Of a DNA stretch of 64,000 nucleotides, positions 1 through 12,734 are shown piece by piece. A model generated the notes under the pieces. That model made no database searches and was not told the DNA's origin. It saw only the letters and a list, made by a program, of their open reading frames with translations. The first letter of the stretch is position 1; each line of letters begins with the position of its first letter. A program made the translations under genes and the position numbers. The DNA is from Allodiplogaster sudhausi (taxonomy: Eukaryota; Nematoda; Chromadorea; Rhabditida; Diplogasteridae), in the NCBI GenBank assembly GCA_945643635.1, contig CALZFC010000272.1, forward strand, positions 414,501-478,500, written 5' to 3'.

Positions 1-1151
1 TAATTATTCTAGAGCACAGATTTATTAGGTTATTTTGATAAGTGAAATATTAAAGCATTTCCGATGCATAATATTCGGCGCGGCGTTAGACTCTTCTCTG
101 TTTCTCGCTCGGAACAGTTCTCTCTGTATTCATTCTTTTATAATTCTTCTTTGTGATTGCGATTTGAATGAATTTGTCATTCTGCTCAGCTTCTCTACAT
201 ATTCTCTATCTCCGAGCTTAGCTTGTCCAGTGCTACCGTAGTCCGTGCAAATACAGTAGTCCACAATCAGTGGGAACACGTTTGCAGATTCATTGCTTCT
301 CACGATATCATTCATATTCTGACACAACGCGATTACATTAACCACGTCAATAACATTATGGTGAATAAAGTCATTTAACTTGAATGGACAGAAATCGCTC
401 TGACAGATTGGAAAAGAAGTATGCATAAAGGAAACAGGAAGTCGCACGAGCTATAAAAAGTCTGCATTGTCGGAGTAAAATGTGGACAACATCTATGTAT
501 GAGAAGCATGTCTGGAGGCGACTAGGCAAGCAATATGACTGATAGGCCGTATATGGCAAACAGGCAGTATCTGGCGCATGTATACAGTTTAAAAAACAAA
601 GATTGTAGACAGACAAGAATACAAAATGCATGCATAGTATTAAAAAATAAGAAGTTCATTTTTAATGTAAATAATGACAACTGAAAAATAAAATTGTCTG
701 TATTTTCGAGAACAGACGATGAATAAGTAAAATAATGAACGCGTTCATGAACGGAGGTATAATAATGAACGGAGAGAATAAGTCGGCACATAAAAGTCAT
801 TTAGTGAATTTAATGGAAATGAAAATAAACTCATATCGGAATATCGAATATTTCTCGATTTTGCCGCTTTCGAGAGAGTCGGAAGGTTTACGGTAAAGAC
901 GATTTCTCTCGGGCATGCTACAACCTGAAAATGACGAAATCAGTCAATATGCACCTCATACTTGAAGGTCAGCCTTCTTCGCCTCGCCCCAGCCGATCCT
1001 CTCTCTCTTGAATGGTGGACTGAAAGTGTGCTCTCTTCTGCGCCGTCGCCAACGGATCAGTGCAAATCTTGTCCTTTTTATACTTTTCATGTCCTATTCA
1101 ATTTCTCTTACAGTTTAAAATTCTCGAAATGAATGACAATACTCTTTGTAG
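1..1151. other. No supported gene at the left edge
   Basis: I see no exon chain here. Short open frames exist on both strands, but none joins in phase to a neighbour. The stretch is AT-rich and could hold the promoter or first exons of the plus-strand gene that becomes visible near 1,152. Confidence 0.5.
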
Positions 1152-3363
1152 GCGACCGACTCATCTGAGGCTGCTCGAGCATGTCTGGCTATTGGGGCAT
1201 CTTCTGCAAGGTCTTCAGCGCCGCGTGTTTTTTTTTAATTTTTGCCATTTTGTGGACGGTCTCGGATCACAATTCCTAGAGAAGAAAACCACTTGCAAAA
1301 AAAATTTTTTTAAGAGGTCATCGTAAAATTATGATAATAAAGTTTTGCATACACTCAAAATCGTTTTAAAACTGGCTAAACTGTGCCCTCTATTATCACA
1401 TTAAACATAACAGTTGAAGCAAATAATTTTCGTCACCGAATTAATCGAACCCGTGACCTCGAAAATTGAAAAAGATAAGGGCAGCCTGCGCTGCACAGGC
1501 CAAATGAAATCCCAAAAACAACGACTGATAATGGTCGAGCGTTTCTATGTTAATTTTATCCATTTTCCAAAAAATTAATTAAAATCGCTAATGCGACGAG
1601 CGCAGTTTTAAAATAGCTTGCCTGAAGAGAAGAGCGCCAATGGTACTGACGTGAGCACATGAAATCATTTCTGTTATGGTTCCAACTCGCTTCTCTCATT
1701 GCAGGTCATCGACTCCAACACGACCTCAGGCCTTTTGGATGCTTCATGCCCGAGTGGTCTTGTCCTCTACGGCTATAGCTCCTCCAGTCTGCATTCGTCG
1801 TGGTCGACAAGGACACTCTGATCTGTGGTCTGAAGGGATCTTGGGAGAGCTACGCCTTCATTTTTTTTCCTTCATCTTCGATTGTAAGTTTTAGTTTCGT
1901 AGGGAAAAACCAAGAAAATAAGATTTCCTTGACTTTGAACTGCTTTTCCTCAATTCCACTGCCTCTTCCCGACGACATTTCGTTTCCCCATGGCTTCGAG
2001 AATGTCACAGAAGTCATAATTGACTCGGACTCGAAGGCCTCGTGCGAGGATGACCGGATCCTTTATGGAATCGACAACGCCACCCTTCAGATTGTCGAGG
2101 CGAGTGTTCTTTGAGATGGGATAGCCCCAGAATAGATAGTCATAATATATGCCGTTAACAATTCTTGTCGAGAAGTCAGCTCTCCTCCGCTAGGATGTCC
2201 GAGTGCACGCGTTCTTGTGCTGGTCTCTGGGCTGCCCGCTTCTCCTTCGTCTTCTGTGCCAGTAAACATTTTCTTTTCTACACCTATCAATCGATAATTC
2301 AAAACAGCCCCGAATAATTGGCTTGTTTCAACCAAGATAAAGTGCAGGAATTTTCTTCCCCCCCCCTCGGCCGTGATGATGCCTTTGAAGTTGCCCTGCC
2401 GATGCCTTCGTTGCCTACACGACTAAAGGAAGCTACGAACCATTTTCAGCTTTAATATGTATTTTACATTTGAGCACTTGTTTTACCGTCAATGCTAATT
2501 TTCAGATCCAAGAGTTCTCAAATCTGAAGTGCGACATCTCCAGTTCATGTTCTTGTGTTCTTACGGTCAGAAATCAGTTTTAGGCACGCAAAACTTACTG
2601 ATCACTCACTGATTTACCAGGCAAACCATCTAAACCAGGCGGTTTTTTCTTTGAAGCATGTTTAGCACACAGACGTCAACCAATAATAATAACTAATATA
2701 AAGCAGTCTAAATGAAATATACTACGTATTTCTTTGATGTTTATCAACTTCGGAGAGTGATTAAAAGAGACATTCTTCGAAGAGTGGAAATTCTCGAATA
2801 AATTTAATTTTAATTACTTTGGAATTGCATGAAAACTTCGATTGGGTTGAAGATATTGTCAAAAGTATAAAGTTACACAATATTTATTGTGCAAACAAAC
2901 GAGTAGAAGCTGGAAGATGCGTGGAGAGGGCGGATCTAACGGCGATGTGTAAACTGGCAAGAACGAGACGAGAGAGCAGGCATGAAAGGGAGGTTGAAGG
3001 AGAAGAGAGACAAAAAGAGTCTATGAGAGAGAAGGGACGAGGGGGAGAGGAGGAAAACAGAGTTCCAGCCTAATGATGACCACTCCGTGAAGACTCTGCC
3101 GACATTATTTCAAAACTTTTAACAACAATTTTCTGGTCCAAATGCGTCTTTTACAGCAGGTTACAACTTTTAACGGTAATTTATTTTTAATTTTTTTTTT
3201 GCGAGTGGCCAGCATGTTATTTCGAGAACAGCATTTCCCCTAAATCTGCTCTTGCGAAACATTCGTAATAACACAGGGAAACTCTTCACACCCACAAACG
3301 CGCGCCCATCGATTTCTGCTTCCTTGCTGCACTCTCTTGCCTGGAATAGAACTGATGGAATGC

Positions 3364-3436
<73 letters not shown>

Positions 3437-5711
3437 GGAGAGAGAGGGAGAGAGAGACAGATAGATAAAGATATATTAGAAAAGATAAGGAAAAGACACA
3501 ACGGGGAAACATATGGACCTTTTCATATGTACTTCCTTTGCAGCTGGAAGAGCTGAAGAGTGAACGGCTGACCAAGGTTGGCATCTTACAGTCAACGGTC
3601 TTCCTCCAGTGCAACAGGCCAGATGGAGTTGAGGTAAGTGGCATGCCTTTTCTACTAATAACATTCATTATCTATTATTTTCTTGATTCATAAATATGCT
3701 GCTCGTGTCGATAAACCAAATATTATGAGAAATATGGTATGATTTTGAGATTTGGAGCGTGCACACTCTGACTCCCGGCAGTCATCAACGAGTCTATGCT
3801 GTTCATGTTAATCAGGTGGGAATGAGAATTCTTGAAAAAGCATAATGGCATTCCAGCTCTTCAATCATTATGTATTCATAACTGCACTATCATCTTTGAC
3901 AGGTCTATTATGCATTTTCTGCATTTGCCCTCGACAGCGCAGGCGATGCACACATTTTCCTCTTTATTGTCGGACAAGAGGTTCGCATTTTTCTGTAGAT
4001 TAGATGCTATGTTGATGAAAGTGAAGATTGCCCTTCCAGGAATGGGTAGTTTTCTCTCTTGCTCTTACAAGACTCTTACAGAGTGAGGCAGATGAAATGT
4101 TGGTGCTGCTCGTTGAGCTGTGGCCGATGAGAGTGAATGGTAGCTGCGAGGCAAGGGAGTACAGACTCAGCGTTGATGCTGTACAGGCAAGCTTACCGAG
4201 ATTCTAGATTATATATGTACAATGCATTTTGTGGACATTTTGAAATTAATCACAGGAATTCTTCACCATTCCTCTTCACAACGCCACAATTGGAGCAGGA
4301 TATGCTCGGTTACTTCCCAGTAATTTTTTTTATTTGGCGATGATATTAATTTCAAGACGTTATTTTTGTAATTCTTACCGTAGCATCTTTCTTAGCGAAA
4401 GTGACAGAATGCTGAGTTTGTTTATCTACGACCGCTCCATCGTGCAAGGCCCCATTCCCTACTGGCACATTCCACGAAACGAGCAGGTTCCTTTGGCAAG
4501 TCATTTCACAAAAACAACAACAAATAAAGAATAAGAATGGATTTAACTGGCCGAGTTGCTAGAGAGTAAAGACTGTAAGCAGCGTGTAGGAATCCACCTT
4601 CTCTCTTCGCCACGACAACATTCCTGGCAGTGACCCAGTCCGCCATGTCTGGGAAGGGGCGGAGGATGAACCACGCATGGCCAGCCGATTCCCCATTGAA
4701 ATTGACGGAGCGAAGTTAGCTTGAGCGATTTCAAAATTACACATTGCTGATTTTCAGTTAAATTCATTACTGATGGTGAATCTAAAATCATTCGAAAACG
4801 AGACATTTATATATACGACGGCCTCCTTGAGGCGTAAATTCATGCGGTTATCCGAGGACAGTCGGCTCTTCATCTTTCATGGCAACGACTGGATTCCTTT
4901 TGAGAGCGACACGGGCAACTTAGTTCAGGTTAGTTTTTCTGCAACTACAGTATCATGTGCCGTACAATAATACGGTTGCGGGGAGACGATTACACAAGCA
5001 ATATCAGCTATCGGAGATAAGCCATACGCGAGGACTACGAGAGACGTACTCTATGAGTGGACACAGAATGACTGGTGAGTGAGTAAAGTATCCTCTCCAT
5101 TCTGTAGTTCTCCCTTCCTCTGCAGCCATCGAGAGCCCTTACTCGTTCATCGCAGACGGCTCCGGGTGTTGCGTCCTTCGACATGTGCGAGAATCACAGC
5201 ATCACTTCTGGCGACTAATCTTGGGTAACAGTAAACATGAAAAAACCTACAGAATCCATGAAAAACCTGCAGAATCAATGAAAGAAATGAAAGCATAGCT
5301 CCTCTCTCCCTTGAAGTACTGCTTGTGATTTCCCCTTTCCTCCCCAGACGACTCTCTTCACACCTTCCGCTTCCTTCCATCTGGCGGAGCCAATTTCCCT
5401 CCTCGACGACTCAGCGTAGGAAGAATGAGTTACACTCTTGCCAACAACAGCGTTGTGAGCCTTTCAACTGTCTATTGCTTAGTGCACACTGCTGGAGTAC
5501 GACTTCCTTCATTCCAGGCAGTAGTTGTGGGCTCGCATGAGATGGCCGTGGTCTACCTGCAACCGCCAAGTCTCCGCGAGATCGCATTCTGGGCCCTCCA
5601 GGCTGCGCTCTCCAATAGAGACCATGAAACGGGTGCCTTTTCTAATGGGTGGACCATTGAACAGGTGGCCACAGCAATCAACTACATGGGTAGCAAGCCC
5701 CTCATCGTTTA
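1152..5711 (+). CDS. Multi-exon protein of unknown family
   Basis: I do not recognise the family. Exons that join in phase are 2506-2565, 3544-3633, 3750-3815, 3903-3980, 4082-4186, 4256-4308, 4384-4486, 4590-4714 and 4832-4928. The probable tail is 5008-5074, 5126-~5165, ~5330-5451 and 5519-5711, ending at TAG. The 5' part is uncertain: an exon at 1152-1210 is plausible, and an open stretch ending at 2099 (ending NATLQIVE) needs either a frame change or a missed intron near 1790. The phase between 5165 and 5330 is also unresolved, because three frames are open there. The product looks like a mixed alpha/beta folded chain (for example IWSVHTLTPG, RLFIFHGNDWIPF, EIAFWALQAAL) with no clear membrane segment. 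Two introns appear to use GC donors, at 2100 and 4187. The exon at 4042-4047 that acceptor signals might suggest is too short to call. Confidence 0.55.
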
Positions 5712-6512
5712 GCCACTTTATCTCATTTTGTCGGTTAAAAATATAATGTTGTCTATCTTCATTGCCAATATCACGTTTAATGGTTACGGATTGCAAGTTT
5801 GATAAAATGAACTGCTATGTATAGTACGAAATGAGAAGGAATATATTTGCGCAAGGCAAATATTAAAACAAGTATCGGATCTACCGTAATTCAGAACACA
5901 GAATTCGGAAGTCTCCCTAGTAAATCAATCTCTCTCCTTATCTGCACGATCAAAGTTCCATCTTAGACGATAGTTTTCACAAAGCTTGATCAGTAGAGAA
6001 TATACCAGGAAACACATACCGATTTGGTGTAGAAATACACTCGGAACATGCAAGACATATGAGCGACTATGGGAATGCAAGAAAAAACTACCTTCAATTG
6101 TGTCGGTTGAGCGTCTGGCCAAACTTGCTCTTGAGGACTGGCCGTTGAGGGAGAACAGGAGAAGGGGCGAGAGAGGAGTCGAAGGGGCGTAGGCCGGAGC
6201 GAGGAACAGAGGCGGGCACTTCTTCCGTACCGCGCTAAAACTTACTTCATTTTTACTTTAAAAATGAAAGGGAGGAAGGTGGGTACCGCGTTGCCTGGAG
6301 TTCGAGAGTTGCTCAGGCCAAGATGTCGTGGATAAGGAGCAGGCCACCGATTCGAGTGATCACTGACTGTCGCTGCAGGTTGTAACTGAGGACTGAACAG
6401 GGAACCCATTTAATTACTGGTTTCACTATCACATTGTCATGTTATCCATATTATATTTATTTTCTTCACTAAATAGGGCTAATCCTTTCATTTTCCCAGC
6501 AACCTAACGACA
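5712..6512. other. Convergent intergenic region
   Basis: This lies between the stop of the plus-strand gene and the stop of the minus-strand gene at 6513. I see no exon pair or RNA gene in it. It is probably the two 3' untranslated regions. Confidence 0.5.
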
Positions 6513-8591
6513 TCAGCACTTAGAAGTAAAGGGAGACAACATTTCTGGTTCGATGACTTGCTCAGCTTCTTCGTCTTCATCCACATCATCGAAGATTGGC
6601 CTGCGCGGAATGTTCTGCCTCTTCCGATGGGAAGAGTGGGCCTGGGGAGTCTCCACAATCACAGAACCATTCTGAGAACCCTCAAAAACCACCAATTACA
6701 TTAATACGAATAAAAGTAAGTCGAGAACCACTAATAAAGCATAGAAAAAGTAATTTGAGACGGGGGCTAACAAAAATGATTGTAAAAAATACTTTCAAGA
6801 AACAAACTATGTAAAAAAAACACAGCCCTAAGAAAAAGTGAAATCTGTTTTTGTATACGAAAAGCCGCTTTTATAATAGCTACAAACCAGGAAAATAAGC
6901 ATATTTTAAGTGTACCTGCAATTCGCATATCCTATTGGAATCGAACTGGCGTTGTTGGTGGCTAGCAGAATAAATATTTGCTAAAAAAAAAGTTTAACAA
7001 CTCGTGATAACGAACTCATTTTGAAACGGTGCATACAATTTCGAGAGAATCAGAAAGGAACAGAGTTTTACATCTAAATAAAGATGATACCAAAATTATT
7101 GGCAAGATCAGAAGGCAACGACGAATGGCACGTGGAGTTTCTAAAAAAAAACATAAATTTTCGAAAGAAATGATTCGCTGACGAATTCATTCAAATAACT
7201 ATAATATGTCTTCTTGTGACAAGAAAAAAGACCGACGTAGAGTCGCGAAGAATTGGCGAAGGAGCCCTTGCAGGCACATTTCGCTGCAGATCCAACTGAA
7301 AAAGAAGTCTCAATTGCTGGTATAAACTTTATATACACAGACATCTGACATACCATTTAGAGTCAGCTCTAACCTGAGCCATTCGACGACGAATTCCATC
7401 TATTGTGTTCCCAGTGTTCTCTGTGTTCGCAACGCCCGGACGAGGGATCGAAGAATTGCCCGCTCGCGATAAAAAGATGGACTTCTGGGCACTTGGCATG
7501 AAGCGGTTACCACTGAACATTACAACACGGTTTCAAACGACTCGCATGACTTTCATGTCAAGAACTCTCTACAATAGTAGTAATGATATAACTCAGCTTC
7601 AACATTTTTCTAACGAGGGATTTAAGAGTGACATCGGAACAGGTTGAGGCTCTGTCGACGTTTCTGGTTTCGCTTTCCGAAGAAAAGTGAAGTCTCTTGA
7701 GCTCAACTTTTGCTCCACGTCTAAAAAACCATATCTAATAAAATGCAAACGTGTTTATTGTCATTAGAAACTCAATTAAGAGGTAGCTGCATACTCTTGA
7801 ACATGTCGTCTCGTTTCTCCAATATTTGCAGAGCATCCTGAGTAGCCGAAAAGAACTTCTTTCTCGCAGCTCGCAGATTTTGAAGCGCCATAGTGACTTG
7901 CTGTAAAGTAAATGCAGTATTTTCTCTACTAATACCTCCGGGGTAGTATTTTTCAATACCCCTGTGAGGGAGGGAGTACTATTAGAGAGACGGGTTCTGG
8001 TAGAGGGTGGGGCACTATTTTTCAATATGAAACACGAAATGTTTGCTAACAACATCTTGTTGTAAAAAAAAGAATAATTGTTGGATTTGAAATAAATCCA
8101 TAGTTTAAAAGCCAATTCCTAGCCAAATTTTCAGTCATCCTTCCTGATAAAAAAAATCTACATTTTGAATATATTAGCTATTTTTAACAGAAAATACGGT
8201 ATTCATTAATTTTTTAGAGTTCCTCGAATATCAAAAATAAAAATTTAGCTATAAAAAAATGCAAGCCTTTTTTAAGCTGTATAGAAGGAAGAACAAACTC
8301 GCCTTCTTCGCGTCTACAATCTGCTTATGCGCGGTGACGGTCATTTCAGTGATGACCACCTCAAGCCCGAAAAGTTCTTGGAATTCCGCAGCGCGCAACT
8401 CATGCTCCAGTCCCTCATACTGCAAGTAAATCGTGTTCGAAATATCAGCCACAATAAGAAAAAGCGTTAAGATAAAAAAAAGGACGAGAATATAAACCAA
8501 CGTTAAGGCTGGGCTGCTCGCAGAACTTCTGGAGACAAATCGCATACGCACGAGTGGTTGCATTCTCCAATAGTTGATCATTCGACGACAT
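6513..8591 (-). CDS. Coiled-coil protein of 253 aa, family unknown
   Basis: This is a complete seven-exon model on the minus strand: 8502-8591, 8303-8419, 7795-7900, 7633-7720, 7374-7512, 7233-7295 and 6513-6671. All joins keep phase and give 253 residues. The start reads MSSNDQLLENATTR. Residues 31-110 are helical and charged (YEGLEHELRAAEF, MALQNLRAARKK, LQILEKRDDM) and look like a coiled coil. The rest is low-complexity, Ser/Pro/Arg-rich, with an acidic patch DDVDEDEEAEQ near the C-terminus. The intron after the second exon begins with GC (AAG then GCGAGT at 8302). I do not recognise the protein. The layout of an N-terminal helix with a basic then acidic disordered tail is common in nuclear or kinetochore adaptors, but that is a guess. 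The start was chosen because an upstream-shifted ATG in another frame (8570) does not continue into the next exon as well. Confidence 0.7.
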
Positions 8592-8606
8592 GTGAAGCAG
8601 GGCTTG

Positions 8607-8609
<3 letters not shown>

Positions 8610-8642
<33 letters not shown>
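8610..8642. repeat. (TA)n microsatellite
   Basis: Pure TA dinucleotide run of about 30 bp just upstream of the minus-strand gene start at 8591. Confidence 0.95.
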
Positions 8643-8645
<3 letters not shown>

Positions 8646-8736
8646 TTTAAATAAAATTCGCACCTTGTTGGATTAATGCCAAAATTCGTAAAAAAAAAAA
8701 AAAAAAGATATTCCCGCCCATTGTGTTGAATGCGTA

Positions 8737-8780
8737 GCAGCCCATAAGGTTTACGATATTGGGCTGCTACGCACTGCTTC
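8737..8780. repeat. Short perfect hairpin
   Basis: The arms GCGTAGCAGCCCA and TGGGCTGCTACGC are exact reverse complements separated by about 15 bases. It lies in the divergent intergenic space between the minus gene starting at 8591 and eS12 starting at 9102. Function unknown. Confidence 0.8.
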
Positions 8781-9101
8781 ACATCTCCTTGTTATTTTCA
8801 GAAAGTTTGTTTCAAAGAACTTATGTTCTATTCTGGTCATTTTCTGGTAAAAAGCGAATGGGAAATAAATGCTGCTGGCCAAGTATCGTCGTGTTTTTGG
8901 CCAGATTATGGCGCAAAAGTTCTAGTTTACTGAAACTCGTTCTACCATTAATGAACCATTATTACGAAATATTGCAAGTTTTGCACCATTTCCTCGCGTG
9001 GAATGGGATCATTCGCTTTTTACCAGAGTTATCCCATGGGTGTTGTTATTTATTAATACAGTGTTTCTTTTTTTAGTCAAATTCATCGAGGATTCCCTGC
9101 A

Positions 9102-10108
9102 ATGTCTGAGGGAGGGTCAGTTTGTCCTTCCTTTTTTGTTGCCTGCTTGTGGTTCTCTCATCGAGCCGTGATTTTTCTTTTGATAATTGTGTACTCAAAC
9201 ACCGTTGAAAAGAAAAATTTATTTATATTTGAGTTGTCATTTGAATGTAATAGTTGAGGAGGGGTTCCTTGCAGAGATGACGTCAAGCCGGCGCCTGCCC
9301 CGGCCGCCCCGGCTGCGCCTGCGGTTATGGACGTGCAGACAGCGCTGAAGGCCGCGCTCCGCTCGGCTCACTTCGCCGACGGACTCGCCAAGGGTCTCCA
9401 TGAGGCCGCCAAGGCTCTCGACAAGTCAGTCCGCCTCATTATTAATTTATTTCTACACTTTCACAGTGTTACAATTGGGTGAATTGTAATTTATACTGCA
9501 GTTATGGTTATAACTTGAATGTAACATACTCACTGGCAGGCCTGGGTGCCTGATTAATTGTTTTAAACATTCTCTAGAATACCATGTTATCTCTGCAGGC
9601 GCGAGGCGCACTTCTGCGTGCTGGCTGAGAACTGCGAGGAGCCGATGTACGTGAAGCTGGTGGAGGCGCTCTGCAAGGAGCATTCCATTCCGCTCATGAA
9701 GGTTTCCGACAAGAAGCTTCTTGGCGAGTGGTGCGGCCTTTGCAAGTACGACCAGGAGGGCAAAGCTCGCAAGGTTTGTTCTTAAAAGTCAGCATCGAAG
9801 CCTTTCAGTATTGATGAACGTCCTGACATGCCTCTAATTTGGGTATTCAATGCATAGTTCATATAAGCATTAGCTAGTTCTTCAAATCTGATATATACTT
9901 GCGCAGTACGTATTTGTCAAATTTGTCTTGTTTGGTACCATGTGAATTCTGAGGAAATACTTTATCATGATGTGTCTGGAAGTTACAGGAACTATTATAA
10001 AAATGGGTTCTGTAGGTCGTCGGTTGCTCATGCGCCGTGGTCCGTGACTACGGAACGGACGAGCAGGCCAAGATCGTCCTGCAGCACTACTTCGACTCGA
10101 AGAAGTAA
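9102..10108 (+). CDS. rps12: 40S ribosomal protein eS12 (RPS12)
   Basis: Structural protein of the small ribosomal subunit, cytoplasmic. Four exons, 9102-9115, 9275-9424, 9599-9773 and 10016-10108, join in phase to a 143-aa product; the family is usually about 132 aa. After a short Ala/Pro N-terminus come the family hallmarks: [64 protein letters not shown] and [13 protein letters not shown], ending FDSKK. All introns are GT-AG; donors are GTCAGT, GTCAGT and GTTTGT. The first exon encodes only five residues, which fits the start MSEGG. The extra length is the Ala/Pro stretch before VMDV. A decayed duplicate lies at 26.3 kb. The next gene on the same strand starts 404 bp downstream. Confidence 0.97.
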
Positions 10109-10512
10109 GCAGCCCACGCCAAGCTCAGCCGCTTCTCCATCTTCGCGGCTGGGGACACTTATCCACCGAGTGGCCCCGTTGTTTCTTGTTGATAAAGTTT
10201 GTCTTATGCTAATGTGATAAGTCCAGCATTGAACACGGCACGGTGAGAAGCGTTGATTATCGCACGTTGACTACCATTTGCTGTGGAGCAAAATGAGGAT
10301 ACGAGGAAGGGAGGCTCATATGGTTTACATGTTATGGAAACGGGAAGAAGTTTTCATATGAGGGCTCGTATTTATGGGAAGTCATATAAGGAAGCTATAA
10401 ACAATTAGGTTGCCTTTCATGTTTCTCTGCGACATCCTTTAATGCTGAGTTCCTCTTGCACTCTCTGGTTGTCTTGACAGCTTGCAATGAATCGATTTCA
10501 TTCCCGTAAACT

Positions 10513-12734
10513 ATGCGCAGCGAATCCACGTTGCTCTATCGCTTGGGCGTGGCAAAACGGGCTATTCGCATTCCGGTATTCAATTCGGACCATTTTCTGA
10601 GTGTCATTGCAGATGTACGATGTGCCTCCAAGTCATTACACCGTTATGAGTTTTCCAGTGGTCATTTGTTTCCTAGGTTGAGATCAGGAGGCGCCATAAC
10701 GGCATCAACGGCGGCGTTGTTTTGTCGGCGAGAGGGAGAAGGGAGGAGACGAGGTAGGAGGGAAGCGAGCTGCTCATGCTTCCTACAACGAGCGCCGATG
10801 TCGAACGAAAGACCAGATCTCAGGCGGTTTATCTTCTCGGATGCGATCTCACTGAAAAGTTTGATCCTTTCTAAATTGTTGTTCTTCTGCTTTCTCAAAT
10901 GATGATTCATCTATTGCAGACCCCTATGGATTCAGTTTACATTGCTTTCTCTTGCTATATTCTTCTTTTATGTCGGTTACGGCTATATGCAGGTGAGGAT
11001 ATTGAAGTTGATCAGTGGCGTCAGACGTCTTTCATTTTATTTAGAAGCTTCTTGAGTATAACCTCTCATGAAAGCTTCTTCTTTTTTTTAATATTTGCAG
11101 GAGCTGATGTTCCAATTGCCAGGGATGAAGCCCTTTGGCTGGTACCTCACGCTGCTCCAGTTCATTATTTACAGTGTGTGTGGTTATGCAGAAGGCGCCA
11201 TTCATCGCGACACTGAAAGGAAGTTGGTATTTCGTTCTTTTTTTTAACTAACATTCGATTCTACAATTGACACTCTTTTACTATTTGGGATATTTAAAAC
11301 GATTGTTTTATTATAGTTGCTTGGTCAATTAAATTGTAGGCTGAAAATGTTTGGTTTAGACTTCCCATGAAGGTCTATTTGATGCTTGCCGGTTTCACTG
11401 TCGCAACCATGGGTCTTTCGAATGCATCTGTTGGGTATCTTAACTACCCTACCCAGGTTTTCTTTTTTTGTTTATTTTGGGTTCTGAGCAAACTATTTGT
11501 TTCTTTGGAAGCTTTATGTCTGTATAATCGTAAGCTTCATATGAACATTGGCCATACGGTAGATATCTGTTTAGGTGATATTCAAGTGTTGTAAGCTGGT
11601 GCCTGTTCTGGTTGGCGGAATTCTTCTCCAAGGAAAGCGATACGGATGCCTCGACCTTGCCGCTGCACTGCTTATGAGTATTGGTTAGCTTCTTTTCTAG
11701 TTCCTTGTTCATCACTCAATGACCGAATTGGCAGATATTCGCCTTAAGGGAGTAGATTGTCATGAAATGTGGCTAATCGAAATTGTATGTGCCCAGGCCT
11801 GGCGATGTTTACCCTGGCGGATAGCCAAGTGTCTCCGATGTTCGATCCAAGAGGTTACATCATGATCAGCGGGGCTCTGCTCGCTGATGCTGTCATCGGC
11901 AATCTGCAAGAGAAGAACATGAAAATATACGGAGGCAGCACCAATGAAATGGTTCCGTTTATACTCTTCTTTCAATTTTTAAAAGTTTATTTAAAGTATT
12001 TGCAGACTAAAGTAAATTTACGGGATCTCAGCTAAAACAAGCTAACTTTATCCTTTAGGTGCTGTATTCTTATTCAATCGGCGCGGTGTATATCTTCGTC
12101 CTGACACTCTTAAGCGGAGAGTTCTTCGCTGCCTTCGAATTCTTCATGGGGGTTTGACCATTACTTGCCACTTTTTCCTGGTCTGTTTATCGTTAAGCTG
12201 ATGGATAAAATTTAGCATCCGTATGAGACTTACGGATACGGACTGATCTTTGGCTTCCTCGGTTATCTGGGAGTGAATGTAGTACTAACGATGGTCAAGG
12301 TTTGGGTATTTCTTTGTATTATCATAAATGGTTCATTCCGGTCTATCACTGGAGTTGTGTCGTTAAGGTGTGCGGTGCTCTGGTCGCTGTTACGGTCACA
12401 ACATTACGAAAGGCAAATCTATTTTTCCTTTATCTTAAATACATATTCTCCCTTTTCTAATTGATTTCCTGTGGTGACATTTCCCTTTCTGCAGGCTCTG
12501 ACAATTATTCTGTCGTTCATTGTCTTCTCGAAGCCTTTCACTCTTGATTACGTCTGGGCCGGCCTGGTCATTCTACTCGCGATATACCTGAATCTCTACA
12601 ACAAGAATAAGGACAAATGGGATCCTTATATAAAGGCTTTTATTGCCAGGTCAATTTGTGTCAAGATTTTCAGCTATTTTCTCTTAAATTGGACACTGGT
12701 AATTTGTACTGATCAGTGCAGGAAGATTGCCTGA
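10513..12734 (+). CDS. slc35b3: PAPS transporter, SLC35B2/B3 family
   Basis: A multi-pass Golgi nucleotide-sugar-type transporter. Members import PAPS, the sulfate donor, into the Golgi lumen. Exons: 10513-10676, 10920-10992, 11101-11222, 11360-11456, 11575-11683, 11797-11951, 12059-12151, 12216-12299, 12368-12412, 12495-12649 and 12722-12734, giving 369 aa in phase throughout (vertebrate SLC35B3 is about 400 aa). Diagnostic segments are [82 protein letters not shown] and [19 protein letters not shown]. The C-terminus is short (IARKIA). The first exon is the least sure part: it was chos­en because it alone supplies the required phase-2 end. The intron after 12412 begins with GC (AAG then GCAAAT) and has no usable GT nearby. 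Confidence 0.93.
12413..12494 (+). other. GC-AG intron in the PAPS transporter gene
   Basis: Protein alignment to the family fixes the exon end after the Arg-Lys pair and the next exon at ALTIILSF. The intron starts with GC and ends CTGCAG. No alternative GT donor keeps the conserved reading. Confidence 0.85.
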
